DNA from: Pseudoneurospora amorphoporcata
Taxonomy: Eukaryota; Ascomycota; Sordariomycetes; Sordariales; Sordariaceae
Assembly (NCBI GenBank): GCA_033297205.1
Contig: MU859405.1
Coordinates: 1 to 20,602 of the forward strand
Length of the DNA stretch: 20,602 bases
Direction: 5' to 3'
Shown: positions 1 through 9,182 of the stretch, in pieces
How positions within the stretch are numbered: the stretch's first letter is position 1
Layout of the letters: every line of letters begins with the position of its first letter
The notes under the pieces: generated by a model
Told to the model about the DNA's origin: nothing
The model's database searches: none
Seen by the model: the letters and a program-made list of their open reading frames with translations, nothing else
Translations under genes and position numbers: made by a program

Positions 1-1
1 G

Positions 2-1285
2 TCGAGAGGGATCAACAAGGCCTTCGAGACCAAAGTAGTTTATTAGCTGAATTTGAACTACTGTTCCAAGCCCTGATCACAGCCCTTGTCACACTCCAAC
101 CAAACCGAGCGTCCATGGTATCGCGCTACTGACCCACGCGACATTGTCTACGGTATACTCGGCCTCCTGTCCAACGATGACCGTCGTCCCTTTGGCCATG
201 TCGACTACAAAAACATCACATGGGTTGACCTATTCACTCAAGCCACGCGATCTTTAATCAAGGCGTCTCTTGACCTGTGGGTGGCAGATCCTGAGCAGTA
301 TGAAATCGGACATTGTCTGCCCCGTCCCAGAGACCAACCAAGCGAGTTACCAAGCTGGGTCCCCGACTGGCGGGATGTAGGTGTAAATGGGCTGCCGCAA
401 ACCTTACGACATGTAACAACCGCTAGGCCCTCCTACCTCGACGCTGGCGATACCAAATGGCACCTTTACGATATATATATTGACATCTTTCGACATGAGA
501 ATTCGTCGGCCATCCAATTGCCTGGGTATCGCGTTGATTTCGTCACCGATGTAATGTCGTATGACTATCAGGCTGAAAATTTCGGTGAAAGGGATCGGCC
601 AAGCAAATGGCTGGCACGCATTTGACAGTTCACAGGGTTGCCAGAGAGCTCAGAAATATGGAACTTGGAGGGAGAAGACTACGTCTGGCGCCTGGTCATG
701 GATTGCCACGACATAAATTTCCTCAGACCATGGCTGATGGACTCCAGCTGCAAGACAGAGGCTGCTTGCTTTATCCGCAGGCTCATGCGCCAAGACTACC
801 CGGATCCTCAGACACTCCCAGACTTTCTGGTTAAGGCCATATATACCTCTGGCAAATCAATCAACCCGGATGATGACACTTCTTGTGGTGCGACTACACT
901 TGCCGACAAGGAGGCGCGGAAGAGATTCGAATCAGTTGGTCGGGAGTGTGCACCGGATAGCATCAGCGAAAACGACTTGAGATCTTTCATGGACGCGATA
1001 ACAAGATTGTTATTCCGCCGGGCAAGCTCAAAGAATTCCACGCTGTTCAAGACACGTGAAGGAATGCTGGGAAGCGGAATCGGGGATATTAGACCAGGAG
1101 ACATGGTGGTAATCCTATGGAACGCCCACACCCCGTTTATCCTGCGTCCACGCCAGCAAGACGGGGATGAGCTTGCAGCCAACCGAGAAACCTTCACGTT
1201 TGGGGGAGAGGCATGGGTGGACGGTATCATGCATGAGGAGTTCGTGGACACCGAACCATGTGAGGAAGTCTTTGAGATATACTGA
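2..1285 (+). CDS. HET-like (heterokaryon incompatibility) protein, 3' part, 5' end outside window
   Basis: The motif ATDPRDIVYGILGLL (around 119-163) is the conserved block that follows the catalytic-like part of HET-domain proteins. The end, with RPGDMVVILWNAHTPFILRP and GEAWVDGIMHEE, matches the usual C-terminal region. HET proteins mediate vegetative incompatibility and regulated cell death when unlike fungal strains fuse. The N-terminal HET signature lies outside the window. The frame is broken by TAG (44-46), TGA (74-76) and TGA (623-625), each removable by a small in-frame intron. Intron 35-82 (48 nt, GTAGTT...CAG) covers the first two; intron 585-635 (51 nt, GTGAAA, TTGAC branch, CAG) covers the third. 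Suggested exons are <2-34, 83-584 and 636-1285. Both donors are weak, so a decayed gene is the alternative; frame 1 upstream of base 100 also reads protein-like, which would imply a frameshift. Family assignment is strong, exon structure is not. Confidence 0.75.
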
Positions 1286-1370
1286 TTGAACTTGGCATCG
1301 TGATTCTTTTCATTCACGTTACATCATTTCACATTTTGTGAGCAACAGAGATACCATCTCATTGTCCTTT

Positions 1371-1607
1371 ATGGCTCGTGCCTTGACGGCTTCAATACGA
1401 CAAACAACAGAACTGGGAGTTGCGGCAGAAAATGCCCGGTTAACGGAAAGAACCACCACTGCAGCGACAGACATGATCAAGTGAGTCGTCGTTGTGTTGA
1501 GGCAGCCGTCTCCACGACATCATGAGATACCCTGTGTTTTCTATTAATTTCATAACTTCCTTAAAAGCAGACTGAGCAGAGCCGAAGTCTCCGGGAAGTC
1601 ACGATGA
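1371..1607 (+). CDS. possible small two-exon ORF, 48 residues, unknown
   Basis: An ATG at 1371 opens 36 codons rich in Ala/Thr/Glu, ending at a good donor GTGAGT (1481). A 90-nt intron (1481-1570, ATAAC branch-like site, ending AAGCAG) joins in phase to 12 further codons and TGA at 1605-1607. Without splicing the ORF stops immediately, at the TGA inside GTGAGT. It starts 86 bp after the HET-like stop, so it could lie in that gene's 3' UTR or be a fragment of a lost neighbour. No domain was recognised. The only support is the match between splice signals and frame. Confidence 0.25.
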
Positions 1608-2514
1608 AGGATATCACGTGCCTGCCGCATCTACACCACATGGAAGCAGGTACCTGCCTGATCGATAAGACACCGACAACATCATAAATCATGCCTGCCG
1701 CTGTTCCTCCCGTGTCGAATGTACCTGCATTCTAAGCGCTGAAACTCCCCTCTTCTCATTTCACTTCCACTTTGTTCCTCCTCCCCATTTAGTCGCCTTT
1801 TCTTCCGTGTCTTTCCATCCAACTTCCATTCACTATCGCCTGCGCGGAACACCCATCAGCACCAACATTCTTGATCTTGAGATGGATAGCGCACCACGAA
1901 CATTATCCAATCATTAATGGCTATCCTATCCGAAGGCATGTTTGGTTCGACTATCAGCAGTCAATTCGACTCCGAGACTCCTTCTACATCCGAATACCAA
2001 CTGAACCGAAAGACGCCGCTGGGTCTAGTGTCCGATGCGAGTCTTGCCCAAGCAAACAACCAGAAAGTGAGCGACTGTGCCACATGTTTCCACTATTGTG
2101 AGCTTGTACACATTTCTTCCGTTTTGCACTGTGCTGACTGCACACTGCTGGCGTGTCCCGTTCCGAAGTCCCTCTCGGTGGCAATACAGACATCGGTGGG
2201 ATTGGCGGTACGACTTGCGTCCCCGCGTTAGGCGCTCGATTTCTAACCTTAGCGCAGGTTACCATTTCGAACCCATGCAACGGTCTGAGAGCATTCCACT
2301 GAATTGATTCCTCATATGTAACATCTTCCCGTACATATGCACCTGTTCTCAGCTAGAATGTGACGTTCAGCAAATCTCCATGTACGAGGCAAAGCAGAAT
2401 GGTTGGTTCCTCATAAGCCGGTGAATCCTCTCTTTCTTAGCACTTTGGGTTGTTCAACCAGCTCTTCTTCCCCAACCACATTCGTTCACGACAGGAGGAA
2501 CATTGGCTTCAATC
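1608..2514 (+). promoter_or_regulatory. upstream region and probable 5' leader of the membrane-protein gene
   Basis: A pyrimidine-rich tract (about 1741-1835, runs of CTTC/CCTCC) resembles those found near fungal transcription starts. Downstream lie a short uORF (1882-1917) and an overlapping ORF from ATG 1917. The latter runs 104 codons unspliced, or could use GTGAGC at 2066 with a CTAAC branch and GCGCAG acceptor at 2257 and then stop after 15 more codons. No recognisable domain is encoded. I read this as leader or regulatory sequence, but a separate small gene cannot be excluded. Confidence 0.3.
1882..1917 (+). other. uORF of 11 codons ending in a TAATG stop/start overlap
   Basis: The ATG at 1882 is followed by 11 sense codons and TAA at 1915-1917. 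The last A of that stop is the first base of the next ATG (1917-1919). This geometry allows termination-reinitiation if the region is transcribed. It lies just downstream of the pyrimidine-rich tract and about 600 bp before the main start at 2515. Confidence 0.3.
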
Positions 2515-4796
2515 ATGGAGTCCACGGGAACTGGCATCGTAGGCCAGGACGCGAGGCCCTTTTCAGCTCAAGTTCACTTGCAAGACGAGGAAAAGGTTCC
2601 TCTTCAGAACAGCTTACCAAGATCTTTTGGGAAAGCGGATTATACCCATAGCTCCTCGGAGCACGATCCCCATGGGTTAGAGACGTCTACGAGGAAGGAA
2701 AGGGATGCCGACAGTCCCGATCGGAAATATTCCTGGAACTCCGGTATCTTCACGCGCTTTCCTTTTCTCGGAGTCTTGCCTCTTCTCTTGAGTGTTGCCT
2801 GTAAGTTATTTCCATCCTATTTCGATTTCCAGACGTCACAGACAACCGTCTGTGAGGTCGCTTTGCGATAGAGCCATTGCTAAAAAAGGCCAAGGTACTG
2901 GCGCCGGCATTGCCACGGTTGTGTACAGTAACGGCCAATTGGTAAGTGAGTGGTCGGGAGTAATGCAACCTGCAGTTTTGCTTGCTTATACATCGACCGT
3001 TGCGAATGCTTTTATCGGCATCGCTTTTGCCTATGGCTGCGCTGTCAGCTTTTGGGTACAGGCAGTAGAAGGTCATATGCCGGTGACAAACCTGCATCGT
3101 AACTGGGAGGGAGCCACGAGTTTCTGGGGAGCACTGAATGCGTTGACTCGGAGGAAAGCTATTCGCATAAGCCTGGGTAAGTTTTACGTGCGTGGCCTGG
3201 TTTCAACCCGCTTTGTGCGATATGCTAGTCACTCCTTTTTGGTCTCCATCGGATGGGTTGCTAATTAAATGGTTCTCCGTGTTGCTTAGTATCCGTCCTT
3301 GTTACTATTTCGTCGCTGCTTCGGGGCCCGTTGATGCAAAGAGCCTCGTCTACCCACAGCCGTGAAGTGGCTCTCACAGGTATCGTGGATCTTCAAGTTG
3401 CCCCTAAGATCTGGGTTTATGGGGAGGGTGCGTTCAGACAGCTGGGTTCGCTGAAGAATCTGGAAACAGGGTTCTCAAGCGTGCTTCGAGACTACCAATC
3501 AAAAGCTCCAATCCGCATTCTTGGAGCCGAAGCTTGCAACAATTGTTCCCTGACAGTAGAGGCCTTCGGGTTCGATAGCTGGCATTGTTCTCTGGTCGAC
3601 GAGGAGATCCTACCTGAACCGACGGAGATAAATGACGGATCAACCACACCAAACGCTACTAAGCTCTTCCAGATTTATATAGGACAGATCTCCCCTGTGG
3701 GCGAGCCCATGGAGCACGACGAAGGTGCTCTTGAAGTTACGGTGCTTCGAAAAGTATCTGAAGGGGGGAATGCAAAATCTCTGTACCAGAGTTGCGTGCT
3801 AAAGCCAGCGATTATGCATTATAACTTGACCTTGGACGGAGGCTATGCCACCTTTGCGTCAAAGAGCTGGAAAAATGATTCTGTCGACCGCCTGTTGTAC
3901 GTACTAAACATCTGCCCTCAAACGCTCGCTCAATACCTACAAATGTCAGCTAACACACTTTCGTAAGTGGTATTCCCCAACACGGCGAATATCCGTCACT
4001 AATGCTTAAAAGCCTGGCAACTTTTGGCTCCATGCTCTGGGGAACCAGCGTAAACATAAACGAGACAAGAGTTGCATACAACTCGCTGGCTGCCTACTTG
4101 TACATGCAAGAATACGGCGAAGATGACTACATATCAGGCCCAGATTACGACGACCCCATGGACGATATCATCAACGGCTACCGCGAAATAGCCTTACGCA
4201 TGTCCATACTCGAGGCAGTCGTGAACAACCAAAATCTTACCCGAGATCCCAAAGAAAAGCCTTGGATCAGTCAGCCCGTCGACTACGTCAGTCACCAAGT
4301 CCGCGTCGAGTACAAAGCCAACCCTCACGCGCTCGCCTTGGCAGTTGTCATCAGCCTTCTCGGCCCACTCGCCACATTGACCCTCTTCTGGGGTTATTGG
4401 AAACTAGGAAGGGATTTCTCCATGAGTCCGCTTGAGCTGGCGAACTCCTTTCGTGTCCACGGGCCCATGCTACCAATGCCAGGGGCTGTAGCTCCCTCAT
4501 CATCAGCACATCAGAACCATCAAGATCATGGCTCTCGGATTCAGCACCAGCACCAACCAGAGCTAGCCATACTCCTCGCCAACTGCAGCAGCAATGCCTC
4601 AGCAAAGAAAATAACCAAGCACTGCGCGCGCAAGAGAAAAGATGGCCGTTGGTGGACTACCTTCTTCCGATCCAGCGGCCGGGAACCAAAGTTGCAATAT
4701 GGCGTGTTGGAATCTACAGGGCAATTGGGTTTTGCAGTGGAAGACGAACAGGGAGTTATCCACGCGAGGAAGCCGAGGGAGGGGGAGTTGTTGTGA
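2515..4796 (+). CDS. multi-pass membrane protein of an expanded ascomycete family, four exons, 674 residues
   Basis: Exons are 2515-2800, 2895-3176, 3290-3962 and 4013-4796. Introns open with GTAAGT (2801, 3177, 3963). The ends are AAG (2894, or 2888 equally in frame), TAG (3289) and AAG (4012); branch-like CTAA sites precede them. The joined frame gives 674 residues. Order: polar N-terminus (1-80), a helix near 83-107, SNGQLVSEW, a helix near 119-147 ending FWVQAVEG, a helix near 178-195 ending RGPLMQRAS, then a ~320-residue presumably extracytoplasmic domain with paired Cys and several N-glycosylation sequons. A last helix near 518-543 is followed by GRDFSMSPLELANSF and a basic cytoplasmic tail containing LQYGVLES. 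The GPLxQRAS and SPLE signatures with this architecture recur in Sordariomycete 'hypothetical' membrane proteins resembling the DUF3176 group. Function is unknown. ATG 2515 is the first in frame; the frame upstream offers only TTG. Confidence 0.8.
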
Positions 4797-5275
4797 TCGG
4801 GGGGTGGATGGTTTGGACTTACTATTGATCGCGGAAGAGGGTTTTGGGGATGTAGGATGCATGGAGGGCGGGTTATGACCTGGTAGGACGAGTGCAGGGG
4901 TGTGAAAAAGTCCGAAATGAAGCCTGGGGAAAAAGTAGATGTGAGTGCAATTGGACAGTGATGCTTGTTCTACCTCTATCTATGAGTGAATCTGTTGGTC
5001 ATTACTGCCCGGTGAATTCCCAAGTCGACATCATCTCCGCCTTCTTGGCTGTTATTTCTCTTATCTTTTCCTTCCATCGCTATACATCTACAGACCCAGA
5101 GGGCCGGATGTGTCTTGTGAACACAAAAAACAAAAAAAGAAGCAAAGTTCGCTTGATATCCAGTCAAAGACTCATGTTCGCTTGAAAGATTCACAACCCC
5201 ATCCGTCTCTGTAAGCATCCACTCAAACAAACGCAACTCTCCCTCCTTCTGCGATAGACACAACTCTGTAACTTT
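4797..5275. other. convergent intergenic region
   Basis: This lies between the stop of the plus-strand membrane-protein gene and the end of the minus-strand gene. It contains A-rich stretches (about 5124-5142) and likely holds both 3' UTRs. The short frames here begin at TTG/GTG or lack coding character. No gene is seen. Confidence 0.5.
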
Positions 5276-5483
5276 TCAGGACTCGGGAAGGTCGTAGGAC
5301 ACCTCTCCATCAAGCTCCATGGGCTCTCCACAAGAAACCACAGCCGTGTCGGCCCGTATGTGCACAACTTCATCCCCAGAGTGGCTCCAAGTTACCAAGC
5401 GGTCCGGATCCAAAGTTTTCTGGTCCTTCTCCTCCGATTAAATTTGCAGCAGCTGTGTAGTCTCCGTGATCTCTCTCAGAGAA
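5276..5483 (-). other. possible 3' exon or decayed 3' end of the adjacent minus-strand gene
   Basis: Downstream of the TGA at 5484-5486 the minus strand stays strongly coding-like in the +1 frame. It includes the stretches LQPVESPTTSGD (starting inside the annotated gene), SEEKDQKTLDPDRL and GDEVVHIRADTAVVS, and ends at TGA 5276-5278. One TAA (about 5437-5439) interrupts it. An intact model is possible with a 103-nt intron running from GTGATT near 5489 to a weak GAG acceptor preceded by GGTAAC near 5387. The alternative is a frameshift plus a nonsense codon. Which is correct cannot be decided by eye. Confidence 0.4.
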
Positions 5484-6762
5484 TCACCACTGGTCGTAGG
5501 AGATTCCACTGGCTGCAGAACCGTCCGAGGAACAGCTCGAAGAAGGAGGAGGACTTTCTAGGTAAGTTGATGGAGGAGACGGAAAAATCTCGTCGGGATC
5601 AACATTATGCTCAGCTGTTCGTGCCACCTCGTCTTTCCAGGCCTCAAGCCTTTCGAGGTAGATGGGCAACCTTTTCATGATGGCGTGGGGATCATCCGTG
5701 GGATCTTGAGGCAATTCAGTGACGGCCGTAGCGTATCGGGGAATAAGGGGCCCCTGGTAGTCGGAAGTGAGAGCGGCCGAGTTGGCGGGACCAAAGGGCA
5801 TGGCGACGCTTCCTCGTGAGGATGCTTTCATCTTTTCACGTTTTGATACTGGATTGTTGCATATGTTCCATATTTCGGTTCTATTGGCAAACGTGTACCA
5901 GTGCATGGCATCTGGGCTGCGAACTAAATAGGGCATTGTCGTGTGCCATGTTAGCAGCATTTAATGTAACGAGCAAATGCGTAGACTTACCCAAGTCGAG
6001 ATCGCGGTTCGTTGTTAGGATGTGCGAGCTTTGGCCCCCGTCCTCCAGTACTTGTATGGCGCCAAGTGTAGTAAGCTTGAACATGGAACCGCAGATAGCC
6101 AGGCAAATATCCATCCTATCGTCCACTTCACACCATAACTCAACTTGAAAGAAATGTTGCAGCCCGGGCTTCCCGCCCATGTTAGCGGAACCAAGCCAAG
6201 GTAGTTCCAAGAGCTTCTTTGGCCAAAGAGCTGCCATTCTCCGCGTCCCTGGTGGTCCCATACGTCGTTCAATGGGCACAACCGCCCCCTTGCAGGATTT
6301 CCTCTTCTTTTCCTTGGCGCCGCACCCGTTCTCCTCCCCTTCTTCCTCATTGTCTGAATGGTATGGTTCTTGGTCGCCGGCGACGACGAGTCTGAGGACG
6401 CAAGAAAGGCGTTCAGGAACGAGATGGCTGGGAACGTCGAAAAGTAGGAGAATGGTGGGGCCGTTTTGGTGGCTGTAGTCCTACTCCTTCAGCTCATGCT
6501 TTGGGTAGCACCCGAATTTAGCTGTCTGGGCCACCACTTTTGGGTCAAAGGGAGGGTCACAATCGAAGTCAATGGTGTAGGCAATCCGCGGCTTTATATA
6601 CATGTAGATGGCACGCTTGCGGACATGGTGTCGAGGTTGAGAGGCCAAAGGCGCGGAGGATGATATGTCCAGGTCATCTTTAGGCTCGGCATGGGACGAC
6701 TCCGGGGGTGATGACATGGTTGATCGAAGACAGGTAGATGCCTGATATTCTTTGCTGGGCAT
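5484..6762 (-). CDS. unrecognised protein, at least three exons (about 384 residues) or partly decayed
   Basis: ATG 6760-6762 is the first in its frame, with A at -3. A textbook intron lies at 5924-5990 (67 nt; GTAAGT, CTAAC branch, TAG) and joins the conserved-looking segments SSHILTTNRDLDL and RSPDAMHWYTFAN. Between 6481 and 6483 there is an in-frame TAG, although the frame stays open and protein-like on both sides. A 57-nt in-frame intron at 6428-6484 (GTAGGA...TTCCCAG) would remove it; a CAG-to-TAG nonsense change would also explain it. With that intron the exons are 6762-6485, 6427-5991 and 5923-5484. The sequence shows a Ser/Asp-rich N-terminus, a region with MYIKPRIAYTIDFD, an acidic/Lys-rich linker, a WLGSANMGGKPGLQHFF segment and a Pro/Ser-rich C-terminus. 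There is no signal peptide or membrane helix, and I recognise no domain. The end may extend to 5276. Confidence 0.55.
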
Positions 6763-7271
6763 TTTTGCTGCGGGTCGTGTCCAACCAAAAAGGATATTGG
6801 GAAAAAGGATGTTGTTAATGTTCGATGGGTAGTGCGGAGGAGACGGGATTTGTTGATGAAAGAAAGGAACGGCGAGGGACTTTGGGCTGGTTGGAAACGA
6901 AACAAAAGCCAGATGTTGCGATCTCGCCAAGGAGTGCGGCGGTTGCAGTTTACATAGAAAATGTCAGTGCTGTTTGGTAAGCAGAAGCAGGAGGACGGAA
7001 ATGGCGAGGGAAGGAAAGAAAGGAAGGAACCTGAGGGATTGGCCAGAGAAGGGGCGGAAGATGAGTTCGCTCCTTCTCCAAGAACTTGCATCTTCACCTT
7101 CCCATATTCATGCCTGTCTGCCGTTACTTTCCACGAAGCGTTCAGGCAATCAAGTTCTCCCGCATCACGTCCATCGCACTCTCTCATCGGTCATCACACA
7201 ACGTCGCCGACTCCACTGGACCAAGGGTAGCAGGTACCTATTGCCTGTCATGTTGGCAGTCACCTCCCCCA
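6763..7271 (-). promoter_or_regulatory. upstream region of the 5484-6762 gene
   Basis: This lies between the 3' end of the prenyltransferase gene and the start of the next minus-strand gene. On the minus strand it has a pyrimidine-rich tract (about 6985-7035, repeated TTCC/TTTC), typical of fungal core promoters. A TTG-started open frame joins directly to the ATG at 6762 but contains no earlier ATG. No separate gene is seen. Confidence 0.35.
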
Positions 7272-8861
7272 TCATCTTCCTCCACGCACGCCCAAGTCAT
7301 ACGCCTCCTGAAACCTAGGCGCCAAATAAACCGTCATGTACGGCCCCGTGTGATCCGAATAGGAAAACGACACCCAAGTGTGCGTCCCTGGCGCCTTGTT
7401 GAAATCGACATGCGGACTGTTTCCCTCGTCAGTTAGCAACCACCATCAGAAAAGGAAAAGGAAAAGCCAAGTAAGTACTCACAAAGCCTCCCTCATCGCC
7501 TCGCCATACCCCCCCTTCCCCAACTCAGCTCCCCATCCAAACCCCGTCCACACCTCCTCCAGCGCCTCAACCACCGCTTCCTCCGTGTCAAAGAAGTGCA
7601 TCAGCGGCAAATAAACCTTGACCTCGGGCTCCTCCTTCCCCGGCCGCATCTCATAGCTGGTAAACCCCATCCAGTAGCTACCTGTATTTCCCTCGGTTGC
7701 ATACATGTACCGACAAGGCTTGCTCACATCTTCCGTCGCTCCGCTCACCGGAGACCGGTCTCCACGCAACAGGTGGTAAATACTTCTCAGAATCTCCACG
7801 CCGCGCAATGTTTCAGGCGAAGTTAACCGCCCACCGAGCGTCATGGCGTCCCGCATCACGCTGAAGGCGTTGCTGGGCACGAGGGTGTACAGTTTCACTC
7901 GCGCGGCGCCTTGGTCGGAGACGGGGGAGATGGCGTCGATGCCAAAGCAGGAGGGTGTCATGATCGACGATCTGGAAGCCACGTAGCGGTCGACGAGGTT
8001 GAGAGAGGGGTTTAATTCGTCGCGTTTTGTCCGGATTGCACGAAGCGCGGAAAAGAGGACTTGATGAGGGGATAACCCCGTTACCAGGCTCTTTGGCCCC
8101 GCGAAGAAATAAGGCTTTAACACCCTCTTGTCTCCCAAGCAGCCGATGGCAATGGCCGCGTGTTCGGGCGGTAGAGGTAGTTGACCGGGGACACATGCAA
8201 GCTTGGACCGAAGAACTGTCTGCTCGGACGCGGTCAGGTACATGTGCTCTTTCACCTCGTCGTACCAGGTTAGATCCGCCTTCGCATTTGTCTCGCCCTT
8301 TCCATGTCCGTGGCACTCCCCCGCCAGCAAGGGGAATAACGTCCTATAGCGCTCTTGATTCGTCGGGTCTTGTTGACTTGTTCCAGTGGCAGGTATCGGC
8401 TCGAAACTAAATCTCAGGGTCCCCTTCACTTTCGGCGAGCTGGAGCTGGAGCCGGCGGGAGCGGAGCAAAAGTTCCAGGTTGGTCGGTAGGGCGAGCCTT
8501 CGTAGTTCAAGGGGGAGCGGAGGCGGTAGGAGGAGGAAGGGCGGGGACCGAGGTTGGGGATGACGTTGTTGCGGAACCAGGAGAGGTGGACGGATTGTTG
8601 CGTAGGGGTGTAGGAGTGGTGGGAGTGCCGGAGGAGGGAGGTGAGGGAGGGAGAACAGGCGGCCCACCAGTAGTGGTGGTTGGGGTTTGTGTCGTCATAC
8701 TGATGGGAAATGCGAGGCTCGCTGGTGGACGAGTTATTGCGGGCTTGGATCGGGATCCGGCTGTTTATTGATGATGATGATGGGGCTGGTAGACATGCTG
8801 GCCGCCGTAGTGTCAGGGGACTGAGGCGAATGGTTCTTCGGTGAGAGGCAAGCTGTCTCAT
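7272..8861 (-). CDS. DMATS-type aromatic prenyltransferase, two exons, 507 residues
   Basis: Members of this ABBA-fold family transfer a prenyl group from a diphosphate donor to an aromatic acceptor, often an indole, in fungal secondary metabolism; they are metal-independent and usually cytosolic. Exons are 8861-7483 and 7416-7272; the intron 7417-7482 (66 nt) has GTGAGT, CTAAC and CAG. Family marks in order: YWWAACSPSL (about 64), VIPNLGP, GSPYRPTWNF (about 122-131), LRFSFEPI (Arg150), LKPYFFAGPKS (Lys249, Tyr251), ARVKLY (Arg321, Lys323, Tyr325), VKVYLP (Lys415, Tyr417) and, from exon 2, TWVSFSYSDHTGPYMTVY. These match the diphosphate-binding Arg/Lys and tyrosine-shield positions known from FgaPT2. 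The conserved Glu of the SPxExSxNF-like motif is replaced by Arg126. The first ~60 residues are an Arg/Ser-rich extension with almost no acidic residues. A stop lies just upstream in frame, and ATG 8861 is the only plausible start. Substrate unknown. Confidence 0.9.
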
Positions 8862-9182
8862 TGTCGGGGCTTTTCTGAACAAGAAGATTCAATCCAGATG
8901 CAAAATATGTCATGGGCGGCGGCACGTTTGGTGGATGAAAAGGACATGTACAAAAAGATGCAACAAGCGATTGTGGGATGGAAAAGGAAAAAGATTAAGA
9001 GGATGTTGGAATAAACACGTGGACCCCATGACAGTTCCGCTTCCGTGCATGGCCCGACCAGGGGGTATCCCCACCTGAAGGGCGATCGGCCATCATCATG
9101 CTCCATGTGTTGACGATAATAATCATTGTCCAAAGCATTGATAAAAACGCATAATCACTTGGCTACCGCTCATCCCCTCACC
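8862..9182 (-). promoter_or_regulatory. spacer between flavoprotein and prenyltransferase genes
   Basis: This 321-bp stretch holds the 3' end of the 9183-10081 gene and the promoter/leader of the prenyltransferase gene, both read on the minus strand. I saw no clear TATA box or regulator site. A minus frame across it (8858-9133) has no recognisable protein character. Confidence 0.35.

Noticed and set aside
2240..2290. tRNA-like box (TTCGAACC) near a CTAACC/GCGC stem
   Set aside because: No matching acceptor stem, D-arm or anticodon arm could be built on either strand.
5360..5680. Plus-strand frame with an internal GTAAGT near 5561
   Set aside because: Starts at GTG and is antisense to the minus-strand gene; the donor-like hexamer appears to be chance.
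7813..8316. 167-codon minus frame and the plus frame 8355-8771
   Set aside because: Overlap the prenyltransferase exon in other frames; that exon has unambiguous family motifs.
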